NCBI RefSeq assembly: GCF_048128805.1
Contig: NC_135998.1
Location: forward strand, 16,754,156-16,818,155
DNA length: 64,000 bases
Direction: 5' to 3'
From: Centroberyx gerrardi
Lineage: Eukaryota; Chordata; Actinopteri; Beryciformes; Berycidae
The notes below the pieces were generated by a model. The model had not been told where the DNA came from. It ran no database searches and saw only the letters and a program-made list of their open reading frames with translations. Both the position numbers and the translations under genes were made by a program. Shown piece by piece: positions 1-11,693 of this stretch. Every line of letters begins with the position of its first letter. Position 1 is the first letter of the stretch.

Positions 1-731
1 CAGGAGAGCAGTGTCAGACCTACTGTAGATTTGCGAGAGACATTTCACTGGGCCAGAAGCACACAGCTCATACTGCCAGCTGAGACAGCACAGATAACGA
101 TTCTGTGTGTAAGTGTGTATTCATATGCTATGTACTTACATTTGCCTAAAATTGCAGGCTATTGCAGCTGCTCTTACAACAAGAAAGTTTTCCTGAACAA
201 AGGTTAAAAGACAAGTGTACAACTGATTATGGCAGTTAGTAATATTGTTGTTTCATGACAAAACAAATGCAGCCAAGCCACTATTGGTACTGGTAATCCT
301 TTTCATTTGAATCCATTAGCTAGAAAACTTCAAAATCCTCAGTCTCCAACAATAGTCGTCTATGTTAACTAATGTTGCTTCCTGACTCTTGAAACAAAAA
401 CAGCCGCCTACACTGTCCACTCAAGCCTAGGCCTAAATTCACAGACCAGGCACTATGAAATTATCATCCAATTTATTGTCACCTCAGAGCCTAACAAACC
501 AGAACTTCTCAGAATCATACCAAAGAGTAAACAACTAACAGGACTGATTAAATAAAATGACCACAACTAACAGTGGTGAAACTACACACAAGAAATACAT
601 CTGACCCAGGAAATGCTCTGGAGAATAATTAGAGACGGTGAAAAACAACAGCACAGCCAAGAGAAAATGTTGGGGCATGCACTGAGCTCCAATGCAGAGT
701 CAAAGGCAACGTCTCCATGTTCCCTCCTTAC

Positions 732-3700
732 CACCCCGAACCCTGTGTTGGGTTGGCATACTTTTCTCCCTGAAGATTTTGGGGTTCCTGGACAGCACCG
801 TTTGCAGAAGCACAGGCATGTCGCCCTCTGGGTCATCGTTCCCCAGGTTGTCCTTCAGCTCTCTGGAATGCAAGGAGAAGAGAGACGTCAGGACTATATT
901 TACACACCTCACCCTGGAATGTAGGCAGCCCTTACCATGCATTCAATCAGCTTGCATTTCCATCGCTTTACTAAAGTCCAGTCTAAAGTCAGTTTGAGCT
1001 AGCTGATGGTAGCGATGTTAGCTAACCGTGTGTTGCAGTAATAGACAAGATTAAAAAAAAACATTAGTCCAACTTCAGCCAACTTTTTCTTGTTCACAAA
1101 GGAGAAATGATGGTGACAAAGACAACCATTGTAAAATCAGCCAATGGGTGACGAATTATGTCAAAGTTTAAAAAAAAACAAGCATGTAATTCATGATAAG
1201 CTGCGATCAGCTTGGTGCTAAATTGACTCACTCAGATCAGATCAGAACCAGGGATCTCTGGTTTGGCAAACCTATGTTTTACCAACTGAGCTAAACTGAA
1301 AGTGATGCAGCAACCAGGCTCATAGAGTCTTTATAGCTGTGTCCTACAATGGCACGTGCAGTAACGTTTTTTGAAAATTTTGAGACAGACCGACTGCCAG
1401 AGTGACTTACAGCTGCAACTAAAAGAAACAAAAAAACACAACACTTCATTTTGGTGGATTTTTGCTGGTAGTCCTTATTTTGAGGAGCACCAAAGCTACC
1501 AGGTAGAAAAGTTAATTTAGAGCCCTGACATCGCTACAGAGCAGAATGGATCTGCTTCATAGATTGGGGTCCTGACAACCAGCAGTGGGGAAAGTTACTT
1601 ACTAGTTACTTAACCTTATTACTTGCCATAAATAGTAACTAGTAATAGTAATAGTTACTTTACTAAGTTAGTCTTTAATAAAAGTAACTCTGAGTACTTT
1701 GAAGTTACCCACTTAAAAACATGCCTTTAAAATCTGTCTTCTTCTTATTGTATAGAAATCATCACTGAGTTCACAATCTACTGTTATCTGAAGAAACCAT
1801 TAACCTCTGAAAGACATGGTAGCTTTCATTTATTTGGTTACCACTGATACACAATAGCCTTAATTGATCGTGTCTGGTCTTAAAATAAACAGCAGATAGC
1901 GCTCACAACACATTGGCAAGTGATTTCAATTTTCCCCGATGCACAGCTTACAGTTAACAATAATGCTATTGTCCTTTTCTGCGATCAGTTCAAAGTAATG
2001 TGAATATTTCCAAGTTCTGAAATTTATTGTTGTGTCCATTCTGAAAGCGAGTAGCAGCCTACAAGCCTCCACCACGCGCCAACCTGCAGCCCGCTGTGTA
2101 GTCTGCTTTTAATAACGTCATGCAGCGCAATACTTTCTTTTTTGTTTCTTTTTAATTTGCACCACATAAAAATAAACCATTTGAAAGGAAAATAAAAGTA
2201 ATGAGTTTGAGAAAGTAACTAATAACTCATTACATAAATTGAAAAATGAATGTGTTAAGTTACTCATTAATGGTCAAATGGTCTCAACAAGGATACTTCC
2301 CACACTTCAAAACTTATTTTGGAGTTAGGACAACTTTATAAACCTAGTAACTATTGGCAAACTTTCTCTCTTAAATTAGTATTGCAACCTGGTGTGAAAG
2401 AGTGGGGAGCAGAGTGGTACTTACATGTGCTCGGTTGAGACCTGGTTAAGGCTGTGTGCCAGCTGGGACACCAGGTTCTCATCCTGGCATGCCAACAGGC
2501 CGCTGACCTCCTCAGAAATCCTCCCATTGTAGAGCAGACTCTTAGCAGTGGTGGCAGGGAGAGGAGAGGGCAAGGGAAGCTGGTTCAACACTGAAAGGAT
2601 GATGAAAAGATAGGTTAGAGTGGGTGGAAATGGGTGGAAGCAGGATAGGAGCTAAAGGAGTTTTGGAAAAAGCTCAGGATGTGTTGTTAAATTCTTCAAG
2701 TGTATACAGGATCAAAATTTGTTCTTACACACAACTGGCCTGTTCTAGTAATGCCAAATGACAAAGATACCATCAGCAATTTATTTGCCGATGTAAATCT
2801 TGGGTATATTCATTTACTTTCTTAAAGAGTTTGACTTGTAAATGGAAAATAAGCTTTTTGCAACTTTGTATAGCCCTCATAACTCAGAATACAGGTATTT
2901 TACTTTGGTGTCTACAACATTCCTAATGTAAATAAACCATTTTACAGCATCAAAATTCATATAAAACTCATGTTTTGCTGCCAAATGTTGTGCGTTCTTG
3001 AGTCAAAAGCTCAGAAAATACATGTCAGAGTGGAGAAAGGTCTTCAGTACAATAAATCACTCTGCAAACACAGCCAGTATTAGGGCAACAGTATTTTAAC
3101 ATGGGTATCATTATAATAATCATGGACTGGGGCTTTAATTTTATGCAGTTGAGTGACGTGTAGCTGCAGGCTTATGATGCCCCCGAGAGAGGCGGAAATG
3201 CGTAAACCCCTAACCTTAATCAACACATGTTCTTCACTAAACGTTAGCTTTTCTGCCCGGGGCCTAACCCTATCCTTACTCCAAATCCTTGCCAAAACAT
3301 TTTCTACCCATTACCTCAACCTATACAACCACTGTTTTCCACTTTGCCACGCGCCTGACATCTGGAGAACTGCAATCATGATACTAGTGATGGAGTTAAC
3401 ATCTATGAATGAAAATGACAAACTAAGTAAGCAAGTAAGCCAAATAAGTTACCAAACTAACCTGCATGAATCCAACGAACCACATGGATATGTTTAGGCA
3501 TCTACAGGTGGACTTGATTTAACATGTATATGTCTTGTACCAGAGACTATGGAATGGCTTTATCAAAAAAGGTAGGCAAGTTAAAATGAATACTAAACGA
3601 TCTCATAAATACTGTCCATAAAGTAACTAGAAAAATGAACTATACCTGTACTATGTTCTATAACTGCCATATATTTCAAACCATCACAATCCACAGTAAG

Positions 3701-4793
3701 ACATACAACACTGTGCTACATTTGCAACAAAAACAAATGGATGTTAATAATATAATAATAACAATTATAACACAATAAGACACATAAAACTGTGCTACAT
3801 TTGCAACAAAGACAAATTTCTACTAATTGCATATTATTATTACATGATTGTATTATATGATTACGTGCTCTAAATATCAAGACTGCAATACTCACAACGG
3901 AAACATTTATCCTAAGTTTTATTACAACAGGAAATAAAGGGAAGTTGAAGCTCTATTGAAGCAAGAACTGACTAAGACCTGGACCAATGAAGTGAATTAT
4001 TCATATTCAGAACTTGACTAATCAACCAATGTATTCCCACTTGAAAAATGTAATTGAGAACGTGCCTCAGTTGAGCTATAGATCGTTTGAGATAGAGGCC
4101 TTCAAAGATCTAAACTATGTTTCTGGTCCCAATGAGACCAAACTCGGTCCTAAAACAAAATTGTAAATCTGAAACGCATCCTGACCAAATGGACCCAGGA
4201 GCTGCAGACAACAGATGAAAAAACAAAGAGCTAAATGAGTGACGGAGTCAGCTCTGAGGTTTTACAATAAACAAACGGTTGAAAAATCTAGCGGTTGTAA
4301 TTGATGTATATCAATAAATTTTCAGGCTTCGGGTTTCCACGTCTTGTTTCTGGTCTGTTAACTGACCACTCATATCAATCACTGAGTTCCTGAAGTGCAT
4401 GAGCATTTGTGCGTTTCATGAAGTTATTGCATGGATTGTTATAACAAGATATTAGTTTCCTCTTTTTTTTTTCTTTCATTAAATCTGGTTTGGGGTCCTT
4501 AGCCTTCAACTTCCCATCTTCAGAAACATAAGCCTCTTCATCTCTGTCTGCCCTTAAATGACCAACGGTGAGCAGCATCACACATGGTTGGCTTCTAGTA
4601 CGACTACGCAGCAGCCAGTTGATATCGGCCTGCTAGCCAGACTAGCATTCCTTAGCCTTGGCACTTCTTGTTTTGCGTGTTTGTGTATAGGCTTTGTGAC
4701 AAGCATTGGAGAGATTGTGTTGTACTCACAGTCTGTCAGGCTAGCAATTCCAGCAAGAGTAGTAATGGGAACATGAGGCATATCCCCATTCAT
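732..4793 (-). CDS. nipbl: NIPBL (Scc2-type cohesin loader), first three coding exons; partial, continues past the left edge
   Basis: NIPBL with MAU2 loads cohesin onto chromatin in the nucleus; this N-terminal part is the MAU2-binding region. Seen: coding exons at 4793-4730 (within exon 4875-4730), 2590-2425 and 862-732, all with AG acceptors and GT donors (GTGAGT, GTAAGT, GTAAGG). Spliced phases are consistent (64, 166 and 131 nt), giving about 120 residues. The protein starts MNGDMPHVPITTLAGIASL, continues LNQLPLPSPLPATT, then NLVSQLAHSLNQVSTEH and ELKDNLGNDDPEGDMPVLLQ, a close match to vertebrate NIPBL starts. The ATG at 4793 is chosen because NIPBL proteins begin exactly there; the 82 nt before it in the exon are 5'UTR. 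The last residues after FREKSM (PTQHRVRG) are less conserved than the rest, so the 732 donor is slightly less certain. Teleosts carry two nipbl genes; I cannot tell which copy this is. Confidence 0.95.
1165..1297 (-). repeat. tRNA-derived SINE-like fragment
   Basis: On the minus strand from 1297 the sequence reads like a degenerate tRNA: an A-box-like TAGCTCAGTTGGTA followed by a B-box-like GGTTCTGATCT about 35 nt later. It lacks a matching acceptor stem, so it is a SINE head rather than a tRNA gene. The adjoining stretch 1172-1206 (ACAAGCATGTAATTCATGA and following) recurs with a few changes at 44490-44519, showing a dispersed family. Confidence 0.5.
1584..2285. repeat. AT-rich dispersed element with AGTTACT/AGTAACT ends (hAT-like non-autonomous candidate)
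   Basis: The segment opens with CAGTGGGGAAAGTTACTTA and many AGTTACT/AGTAACT words, and closes near 2205-2270 with the same words in both orientations. Such ends are typical of non-autonomous hAT-type elements in fish. There is no coding capacity. It lies in the intron between nipbl exons 3 and 4. Boundaries are approximate, and no clear 8-bp target duplication was found. Confidence 0.35.
4589..4674. repeat. Direct repeat copy 1, flanking nipbl exon 2
   Basis: Shares about 65-90 bp with 5128-5220: TATCGGCCTGCTAGC, then ACTAGCATTCCTTAGCC, then GGCACTTCTTG, with scattered differences. The two copies flank nipbl exon 2 on opposite sides in the same orientation. Confidence 0.7.
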
Positions 4794-4875
4794 GCTGAAG
4801 ATGGGGTCAGGGGTCGTGTCTATGCACAGGTTGCTCAATGTCACTGATACGTCTGTTCCTCACATCTCCCACACT
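4730..4875 (-). other. nipbl: nipbl exon 2: end of 5'UTR, start codon, first 21 codons
   Basis: The acceptor is a T-rich tract ending in TTGCAG (AG at 4877-4876) and the donor is GTGAGT at 4729-4724. The start codon is at 4793-4791. The last base of the exon (T) plus TG of the next exon makes the Leu codon of the conserved LTDLLNQ junction, which fixes the splice phase. Confidence 0.9.
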
Positions 4876-5127
4876 CTGCAATGACAAAAAAGAAGTTCAT
4901 CAGCAAAGTGACAACAAATGAAGACAAGTTATTCACTATCATACACTCCTGGAAGAGGTTTAGTGAAAACAAGGTGTTTGATTGGATGCCATTACAGGCA
5001 CCAGTAAAAAAGCCTGTTTGTTGACAACATTAAGATTAAAGAAACAATGCAGTGTTTTGTTCATAACTACAGTGTGCTTCTGGGATACCAGAATTCAAAA
5101 CCAATTCATGAGTGAGCATTATGCTTG

Positions 5128-5220
5128 GTTTGCTGCTAATATGACTGTGCCTCTGACGTAGACAGTTTATATCGGCCTGCTAGCAAGGCTAACATACCTT
5201 AGCCTGGGCACTTCTTGATT
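5128..5220. repeat. Direct repeat copy 2, upstream of nipbl exon 2
   Basis: Matches 4589-4674 in the same orientation (TATCGGCCTGCTAGC, CATACCTTAGCC, GGGCACTTCTTGATT). The spacing is about 540 bp. It could be two copies of a short dispersed repeat or a local duplication. Confidence 0.7.
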
Positions 5221-5799
5221 TATGAGTTATTGATTTATAAAACCTTCCAGTTATGGTGTCAACATCTGCAGGTACACAGAGGCTAGCTATTTCTCCCTGG
5301 TATTTTCTCCCAGGGTTCTTCCTGGTTTTTACCATAAATAACGAAGAGCCTGTGCATCTTCAATTGTAGCTGGGATATTTCACCCTGCCTAAGTCGTGCA
5401 TGCAAGCCAGTTTTAGAAACGTGTAGAAAATAAACAATTCAGTCAGAAGAAGCAAGCATTTTATCGTGCATTGCAGTTGAATGTGGACGGTGTCACATCT
5501 ATCGGCTACAATAAAAAGTTACAACGATTAGCCTACGACTTGGGTGGGGGAGGCATTTCTATGCGATGTTTGTACGTACGCTAGCTTATCTAGTTAGAAA
5601 TATTCAATTCCACAGCTGAAACCTGCCAGCCACCTGGCCACCTAAGGACAAGTCAGAAACCATATCTCATTTCTTCTTTCTTTTGTTACAACTGAAGTAA
5701 GGTTGCAGGAGCTGTCCGTCTAAATCCATAACAAAACAGAGAAATTAGCCTATCCAGCTACCAACAAATTGTGACCCGCGTGTTAATTACTGAATGATT

Positions 5800-6900
5800 A
5801 TTAGTTGGCGTTGCTAGACGGTTGCTAAGAAGACATGCAGTATCTCGCGCATCAGTGAAGTGACCAAATTAACTAGTAGGGTTAGCTGACTAGCAACCGC
5901 TGGACATTGTTGCTATGCTAACTGGCTAGGCATATCTGAAAGTTGTTTAGCTAACGTTAAACGGGCATGCATCGACGCCAGTTTGCTGTGGGTCGCCCAC
6001 ATTGAACAGCTCCTTTGTCGCGTATCTGGTCCAGCTGGTTGTATCCCTACAGGTCGTGTGTGGATCCAGATTTCCACCTCATAGTTTCAATGGCCTACAT
6101 CGGCGTATTTCCAGCCGACAAAGTGGACCTCGGACTTGCCTAAGGAAGCGTAACCCCGACCCAACGCCGGGGAAGCAGATAGAATGCAAGGACCATCAGA
6201 ATATCCCCTGGCCGCAACGTTTCTCGGCGGGCCAGCCCAAATGCATTTGACAAAACCAGTAGGCGAAACACTTCAGGAGGTAAACAGTTGCTTGATAAAG
6301 AGGCTGTTGAATCTATCTTGTGTGGTCCTTTTTACCTCAGGATACGATGAGAAAGAGAAGTGGTTCTGAGGGGTGCTGGAGCCGAATCTCTAGCTCCCTC
6401 TCCGTCCTGTAGTTCAAACAGCTCCTCCGAGTAATAATATAACAACAATAATCCGGGTCGGGAGGGTTGATTTTTCTTCCTTCTCACGGCGAACATATGT
6501 GCTGGGAGGGGGAAAACATCCCCGCAAACCGGCCTTTGAACCGATTTCTCCCCAACAACGGAGGGCTATGCGTGTGAATTCCAGTTGGTTTCGAAAAAAC
6601 AATCAAACGAGGAAAAAACAGAAAGGCTACTGACGCGGTGAGAAAAAAGGGGATTCACAGACTACTCCCCCCTCTCTCTCTCTCTCGCCCCGTCTCTCTC
6701 TCTCTCTCTCACTCTCTCTCGCAGAACAAAATGCCGACCGGAAGAACTGCTGCAAGAAATAACTCCCTCCACCGGTGCGGCGCCAAACCAACTAACGTTA
6801 ACGACGACCCAGTTTACTTCCGCTCCTTGCCATGCAACGCAGTGGTTCCCAAAACGGGGTCCTGGGACCACCGGGGGTTCCTAACGGGCTGCAAGGGGGG
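5800..6900 (-). promoter_or_regulatory. nipbl: CpG-rich region, probable nipbl promoter and non-coding first exon
   Basis: CpG density rises sharply between about 5.8 and 6.9 kb relative to both flanks, upstream of the nipbl start exon. Reading the minus strand, a long non-coding stretch from about 6740 ends in a usable donor CCTGAG|GTAAAA (exon end 6336, donor 6335-6330), which could splice to exon 2 at 4875. A CT/GA microsatellite at 6668-6720 lies at its upstream end. No transcription start can be read from sequence alone. A weaker alternative donor is the GTGAGA near 6487-6482. Confidence 0.4.
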
Positions 6901-7940
6901 TCTCCGGCAAACGAACGAGGTTTGGTGTAATTCCACTATTCCCTTGATATGAAACGTTTGGCAACCCTTGATGTAGAGTTTACTGCGTCTTCACTGGTGA
7001 GCTTATTGTTGGACTATCCACTGAGAGGCAATAGGGCACAACTTTTTCCAAAGCTGCATCTCCACATCTCTCCACCGTCTCCCCTCCGCCCTCTCTCTCG
7101 CTCTCTCTCTCTCTCTCACTCACACACACACACATTATTATTACTAGGGTTAAATAGGGCATGCACATAAATTTATTAAAAACATTCACCTATACATAGG
7201 ATCTAATGTAAGTATCCCCTGTGCTATTTTAGGATGAAGCACTGAAAACAGAAGCTTGAGAGGGACAAATAAAGACTGACACAATTTCATAAATAGGTCT
7301 TGGTCTCCCTCTTGTGGAGGAAAACGAATTGAGTAAAAGTTGGTATGGGATAAAGCAAAAGTTATTGCTCCCCCTGCCTTTTTGAATTGATTCTTGTCTG
7401 AGTGTCTCCATGTCCAGTTGCCCTTTTTAGACTTTGACAACATTTCCAATTAGATTATCTGAGGAAAATCTCTGTGCAACAAAGCAGCTGGCCTTGAAGG
7501 GGTACTTACATGTTATAATATAGGGGTACAAACCAAAACAACTATTTTCAAGGAATGGAAACATAACCGGGAATGAACATGATTTCTAACATAGTCGTTA
7601 TTCTGTAAGCCAAGAAAACTGTTTTCTTATGCTCTGATCCTCATTCTGGTTTTATACCATCATCTAAGACTGACTGGGTGGTTTGTCTAAAGACCACATG
7701 AAGTGCAAAAATACCCAGGAGCCCCCCCAGCAAAAATACCCAGGAGCCCCCCCAGCATGGGGCTCCCTGAAACCTTCACCCCCTTTCAGTCCATCCTTTC
7801 TATACATTAACTCCAAGATGGGGCTGAGCAAGGTATGCATGCAAGGGCCGGACAAGAACACAGGAACTGATTCTTCTCCTGACTGAGAAAAACTGAGGAA
7901 TTGAGGATTAGTAATCCATAATCTAAATATTGAAAAAGGG

Positions 7941-8064
7941 AGATACAGAAAAAAGTATGGGTGCTCAAAGACAAAAGGCTGTCAGCACTGTGAATTGCAA
8001 GAAGTAGAAACAGAATTGCACTTTCTATTAGAATGTCCAAAATATGAATGTAGCATCCATTGCA
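7941..8064 (+). pseudogene. LINE ORF2 C-terminal zinc-knuckle fragment
   Basis: The frame read from 7941 gives KYGCSKTKGCQHC followed by EVETELHFLLECPKY, a C-x2-C...H-x4-C pattern seen at the C-terminus of many non-LTR retrotransposon ORF2 proteins. The frame continues to a stop at 8226-8228 but similarity fades after about 8064. It is an isolated degraded fragment; the family was not resolved. Confidence 0.45.
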
Positions 8065-9178
8065 CTGCATATAATCACATTTGTGGAATCATATGTATCA
8101 CATTCACACACACAAAGGGAGTTCCTATAATTACTGAATTTGTCTATTGTTTATTGTACCATCATCTACCTGTGAACTATTGGCTATTGTGTGGTGCCTT
8201 GTTTCAGAGCACTGATGCAAGCATGTAGCTGGAACATTTGCTCCTTAGTTCTTTTATACATATAGTTATTTTTCAGTTGCACCTTTAAGTTGGGCACTTA
8301 TGCAATACATTAGTTTTTCTGAGCTTTTTTTTTTTGTCCTAGCCTTTTATTTGCAGTGTTCAGAATTATATATATTATATATTAATTTTCTAGTTTATTG
8401 TACCATATTAGTCTATATTGTACCTTATTTACTCCTGTGCTATTGTAATATGCAACACTCAATACTACTTGATTCATGCCACTAGAGCTTTCTCTGAATC
8501 TGAATTATATTCACATGGTGTAACTCACCATGTTTTGATGCTGGTCATCCTCCTCCTCATCTTCATCATTTTTACTATTTCTAATATTTATTTGCCATTG
8601 GCTCTGAGCATTAGTTGGCACAGCAACACACTCACCCTTATTATTACTGTTGGTGTCAGCACTGATTGGAGCAGACTTTTGCTCCACTAGAGCTCAGTGA
8701 GCTTGGTGGCAGTGGGAATATTGCTAGCAGTGCAGTGGCAAGGAATATGAGCTTGAAGTCAAGTGGTAATATGCTAGAAGTTATGTGGAATAGCCCATTG
8801 AAATAATTTATTGTGACAAAATCAGACAAGTCTTAGTTAGGTTAGTTCATCTTAAAAGCATGTTAGTGTAGTTATGTTATTTCAAATAAACACACAAAGG
8901 TCCCCACAATTTACAGTAGTTTATTTTTTATCACCACTTCTTTGTATTGTGTTGCCCCTGTAATCGGTTGGGGCCGTTAAGCATTCAGCTATCATCCTGG
9001 CCCACGGCACGCCCTGCTGTTCATCAGGCCTGCCTCCTCAGCTGGAATGTGGTGGAACACAGCGGCCTGGACGGAGCTCAGATTACCATTCACTCACAAA
9101 CTCAACTTTCTGCTCTGTGTCTGGGTCTTTGTATAAGAGAGCATGAAAAAAGCGAGTATCTGCTTGTTTTACCTGTCC

Positions 9179-9179
<1 letters not shown>

Positions 9180-9231
<52 letters not shown>
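9180..9231. repeat. (GT)n microsatellite
   Basis: Uninterrupted (GT) of about 25 units. It creates artefactual Cys-Val ORFs on the plus strand. Confidence 0.98.
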
Positions 9232-9232
<1 letters not shown>

Positions 9233-10220
9233 ATGCTGCCCACAAAGCCTCCCTCAATAACCTCTCGTCAACAGCCCTCAAACAGCAATGCGAGCGCAGA
9301 GACAGAACAGTATAGATTGAGCTTCATTGCCTGAAAAATAAGTGGTAGATATCCAAGGCACAAGAAATAGAATCTTATATTGACAAATATGATATGTACA
9401 ACTTTTACAATGCCATTAAGCATTAAGACAACACATGGCTCCAGAGGTTGCTCGCTCAGTCCCCTTAAAAGTGTAGATGGGGTAATCCTCCTAAAGGATC
9501 AGGCCAAATTAGTCCAAAGGTGGGGCACACACTCCAGCACCTCTCCTGTCCACCCTTGCAGCTGCTATAAGAGCCCCAAGCGCCGGCTGCCGGCTATTTA
9601 GCCGTCTACCCACCTCTGTCTGGCCGGCTACTTTTATAACTGAATGTCACTAAGGCTACGTACACACTGCCAGAATTTGGTAGTGACAACCGAATTGAGT
9701 GAATGCGCATACGTATGGTACACAGGAGTCACTCCACTCCTACGATCTCGCGATGGCTGTAAATAATGTCTGTAACCATAGTAACGTTTACTTCAGATCA
9801 ATATGGTGGCTACCATTGCCTGTATTTTCGGTTTACTTGACACCAGTAACCAGAGGCGTCAATTTATCCATAAGGTCTTAATAAACCGCCACTGACAGCG
9901 GCGTCACATTCTCTTTTTTCACCGCATGGACCTGATAGTTTTAACCTCAACATTTGCGCCGAAGACCGCAGAACTGGTAGGAACAACCGCAATGTTGAGG
10001 AAACAGACTGGATAGAAAATTTAAGAATGTCTCATAGCACTTACCTCCGTCTCTTTCAAATTAACGATGGTAATGTTACGTAACGTAACGAGTGTTTCAC
10101 CTTACGTCACATAACAAAAAGTTGTCCAGTCCGGTTCTGCTACACCCTAGAACCTCCTTGCACCCTACTCGGACTAACCGAAACCGCTCTCAAATTCAGT
10201 AGTCAATACCTGATTTTTTC

Positions 10221-10222
<2 letters not shown>

Positions 10223-10289
<67 letters not shown>

Positions 10290-10290
10290 G
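10223..10290. repeat. Compound (GT)n-(G)18 tract
   Basis: About 25 GT units run directly into 18 consecutive G (10273-10290). This combines a Z-DNA-prone tract with a G-quadruplex-prone run. Confidence 0.98.
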
Positions 10291-10973
10291 TCTAAAGAAG
10301 CTGTTGACTGAACAACGTCATGTTAATCTGCGCGAGCCATTCTGGTCCTTGATTTTGATGTTGCCACCCAAGTTTAACCAATCCTGACAAGTCCCACTTG
10401 CACACTGACTCCATTTTGCCAATGTTCAAAATAGAAATGGGAGAAGTAAAGGGAGGAACAGGGAAAGATCATAGGGGCTTCTGTTTTAGGAGGGTTTGTT
10501 AAAGCCCCAGTATGCAGGTGTTATGACCATGTAAAATTGGGGCATTTCCTCATTATTTAAACTGATTTATGTTTCCATAATTATTGGATCTCAGTTCTGT
10601 GAGTGCAGTAGTACTCAGGAGAGAGATCCAGTATTGCTCTGAGAAGACTAAAATATGAACTTTGTTCTTATATTTATTACTATTTGTTTATATTTTTATT
10701 TCCTACAATTAAAAATTGCATTTCTGCACTGACTCAAGAAAGTACATTAAACATTCACAATTAATAAAGATTATCCGTTTATTTTTCAATTGAGCATTGA
10801 GCCTTTAATAAAAATGTTTATTCATGTTATTTTAATTGTCATGCTTTCATAAACATATTTAAGGTTTGGTAAAAAGTGGCATCACCGGAAAAATGTATCT
10901 TGCCGCCACAAACATCCCTTAGCCGGTTACTTTTCCCATCTGGCTGGCTACTCAAAAATTTGGGGAACCCCCT

Positions 10974-11693
10974 GCCTACAGTATGGGCCTGAAGGTGAAC
11001 ATATCACAGACAGAGGTCCTGTGTCACTGTTCAGCTACTCTCCCAACTGAAGAGCCCATCTTCTCCATCTCTGACTCACCACTTGCCATTGTACCACACT
11101 TCCAACATCTTGGTCTCCTTGGCATCCTCTCAGATGATTGCAACATTGACCAGGATATTCAGAACTGCATCAAACAAGCCTCATCCTCTTTTGAACGCCT
11201 CAGGAACAGGGTCTTCAACAGCTACAACCTTCAGCTGTCAACCAAAGTCACAGTCTATCAGGCAGTATGAATCTCCTCACTGCTTTATGGATGTGAGACA
11301 TGGACTGTCTACAGCCGCCACCGTAAACGACTAGAAGCCTTTCACATCAGATGCCTCCGGCGCATTCTTAAAGTGACCTGGCAGGACCATGTACCACACT
11401 CAACAATCCTACAGGGGACCAACAGCAGAAGCATAGAAGCCACTATCACTAACCATCAGCTAAGGTGGCTGGGCAACACCATCAGGATGCCGGAGGACCG
11501 CCTCCCTCGAAAGATCCTCTACGGACAACTAAAGATGGGTCGGCACTCTGCTGGAGGGCGGAAAAGGAGACTAAAGGACCAACTGAAGATCTCCCTGAAG
11601 AAATGTGGGCTTGACCCTGCGTCCCTGGAGGCTACAGCTGCAGACCACACCACCTGGGGCAGTATCTGCCACCAAGGAGTGCAGCTGGCTTAG
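10974..11693 (+). mobile_element. 5'-truncated non-LTR retrotransposon (LINE), reverse-transcriptase C-terminal part, broken
   Basis: One reading frame runs from about 10974 to the stop at 11691-11693, interrupted by a single in-frame TGA at 11268-11270. Before the stop it shows a FQHLGLLGILSDD segment and NCIKQASSSFERLRNRV; after it LLYGCETWTVYSRHRKRLE, CLRRILKVTWQDHVP, HQLRWLGNTIRMPEDRLPR and KILYGQLKMGRHSAGGRKRR. This is the conserved tail (thumb and C-terminal region) of a common animal LINE ORF2. The catalytic palm with the YADD/FADD box is absent, so the copy is 5'-truncated and inactive. Confidence 0.85.

Noticed and set aside
1236..1297. A functional tRNA gene
   Set aside because: A and B boxes are recognisable but the stems do not pair and the B box is degenerate; SINE head.
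6638..7170. Short frames with Ser/Leu/Arg runs around the CT microsatellites
   Set aside because: Produced by (CT)n translated in several frames.
10042..10330. nipbl first exon at the perfect minus-strand donor GAGGTAAGT near 10047
   Set aside because: The donor is good, but CpG density and position favour 5.8-6.9 kb; no exon content recognisable around it. Not excluded as an alternative transcript.
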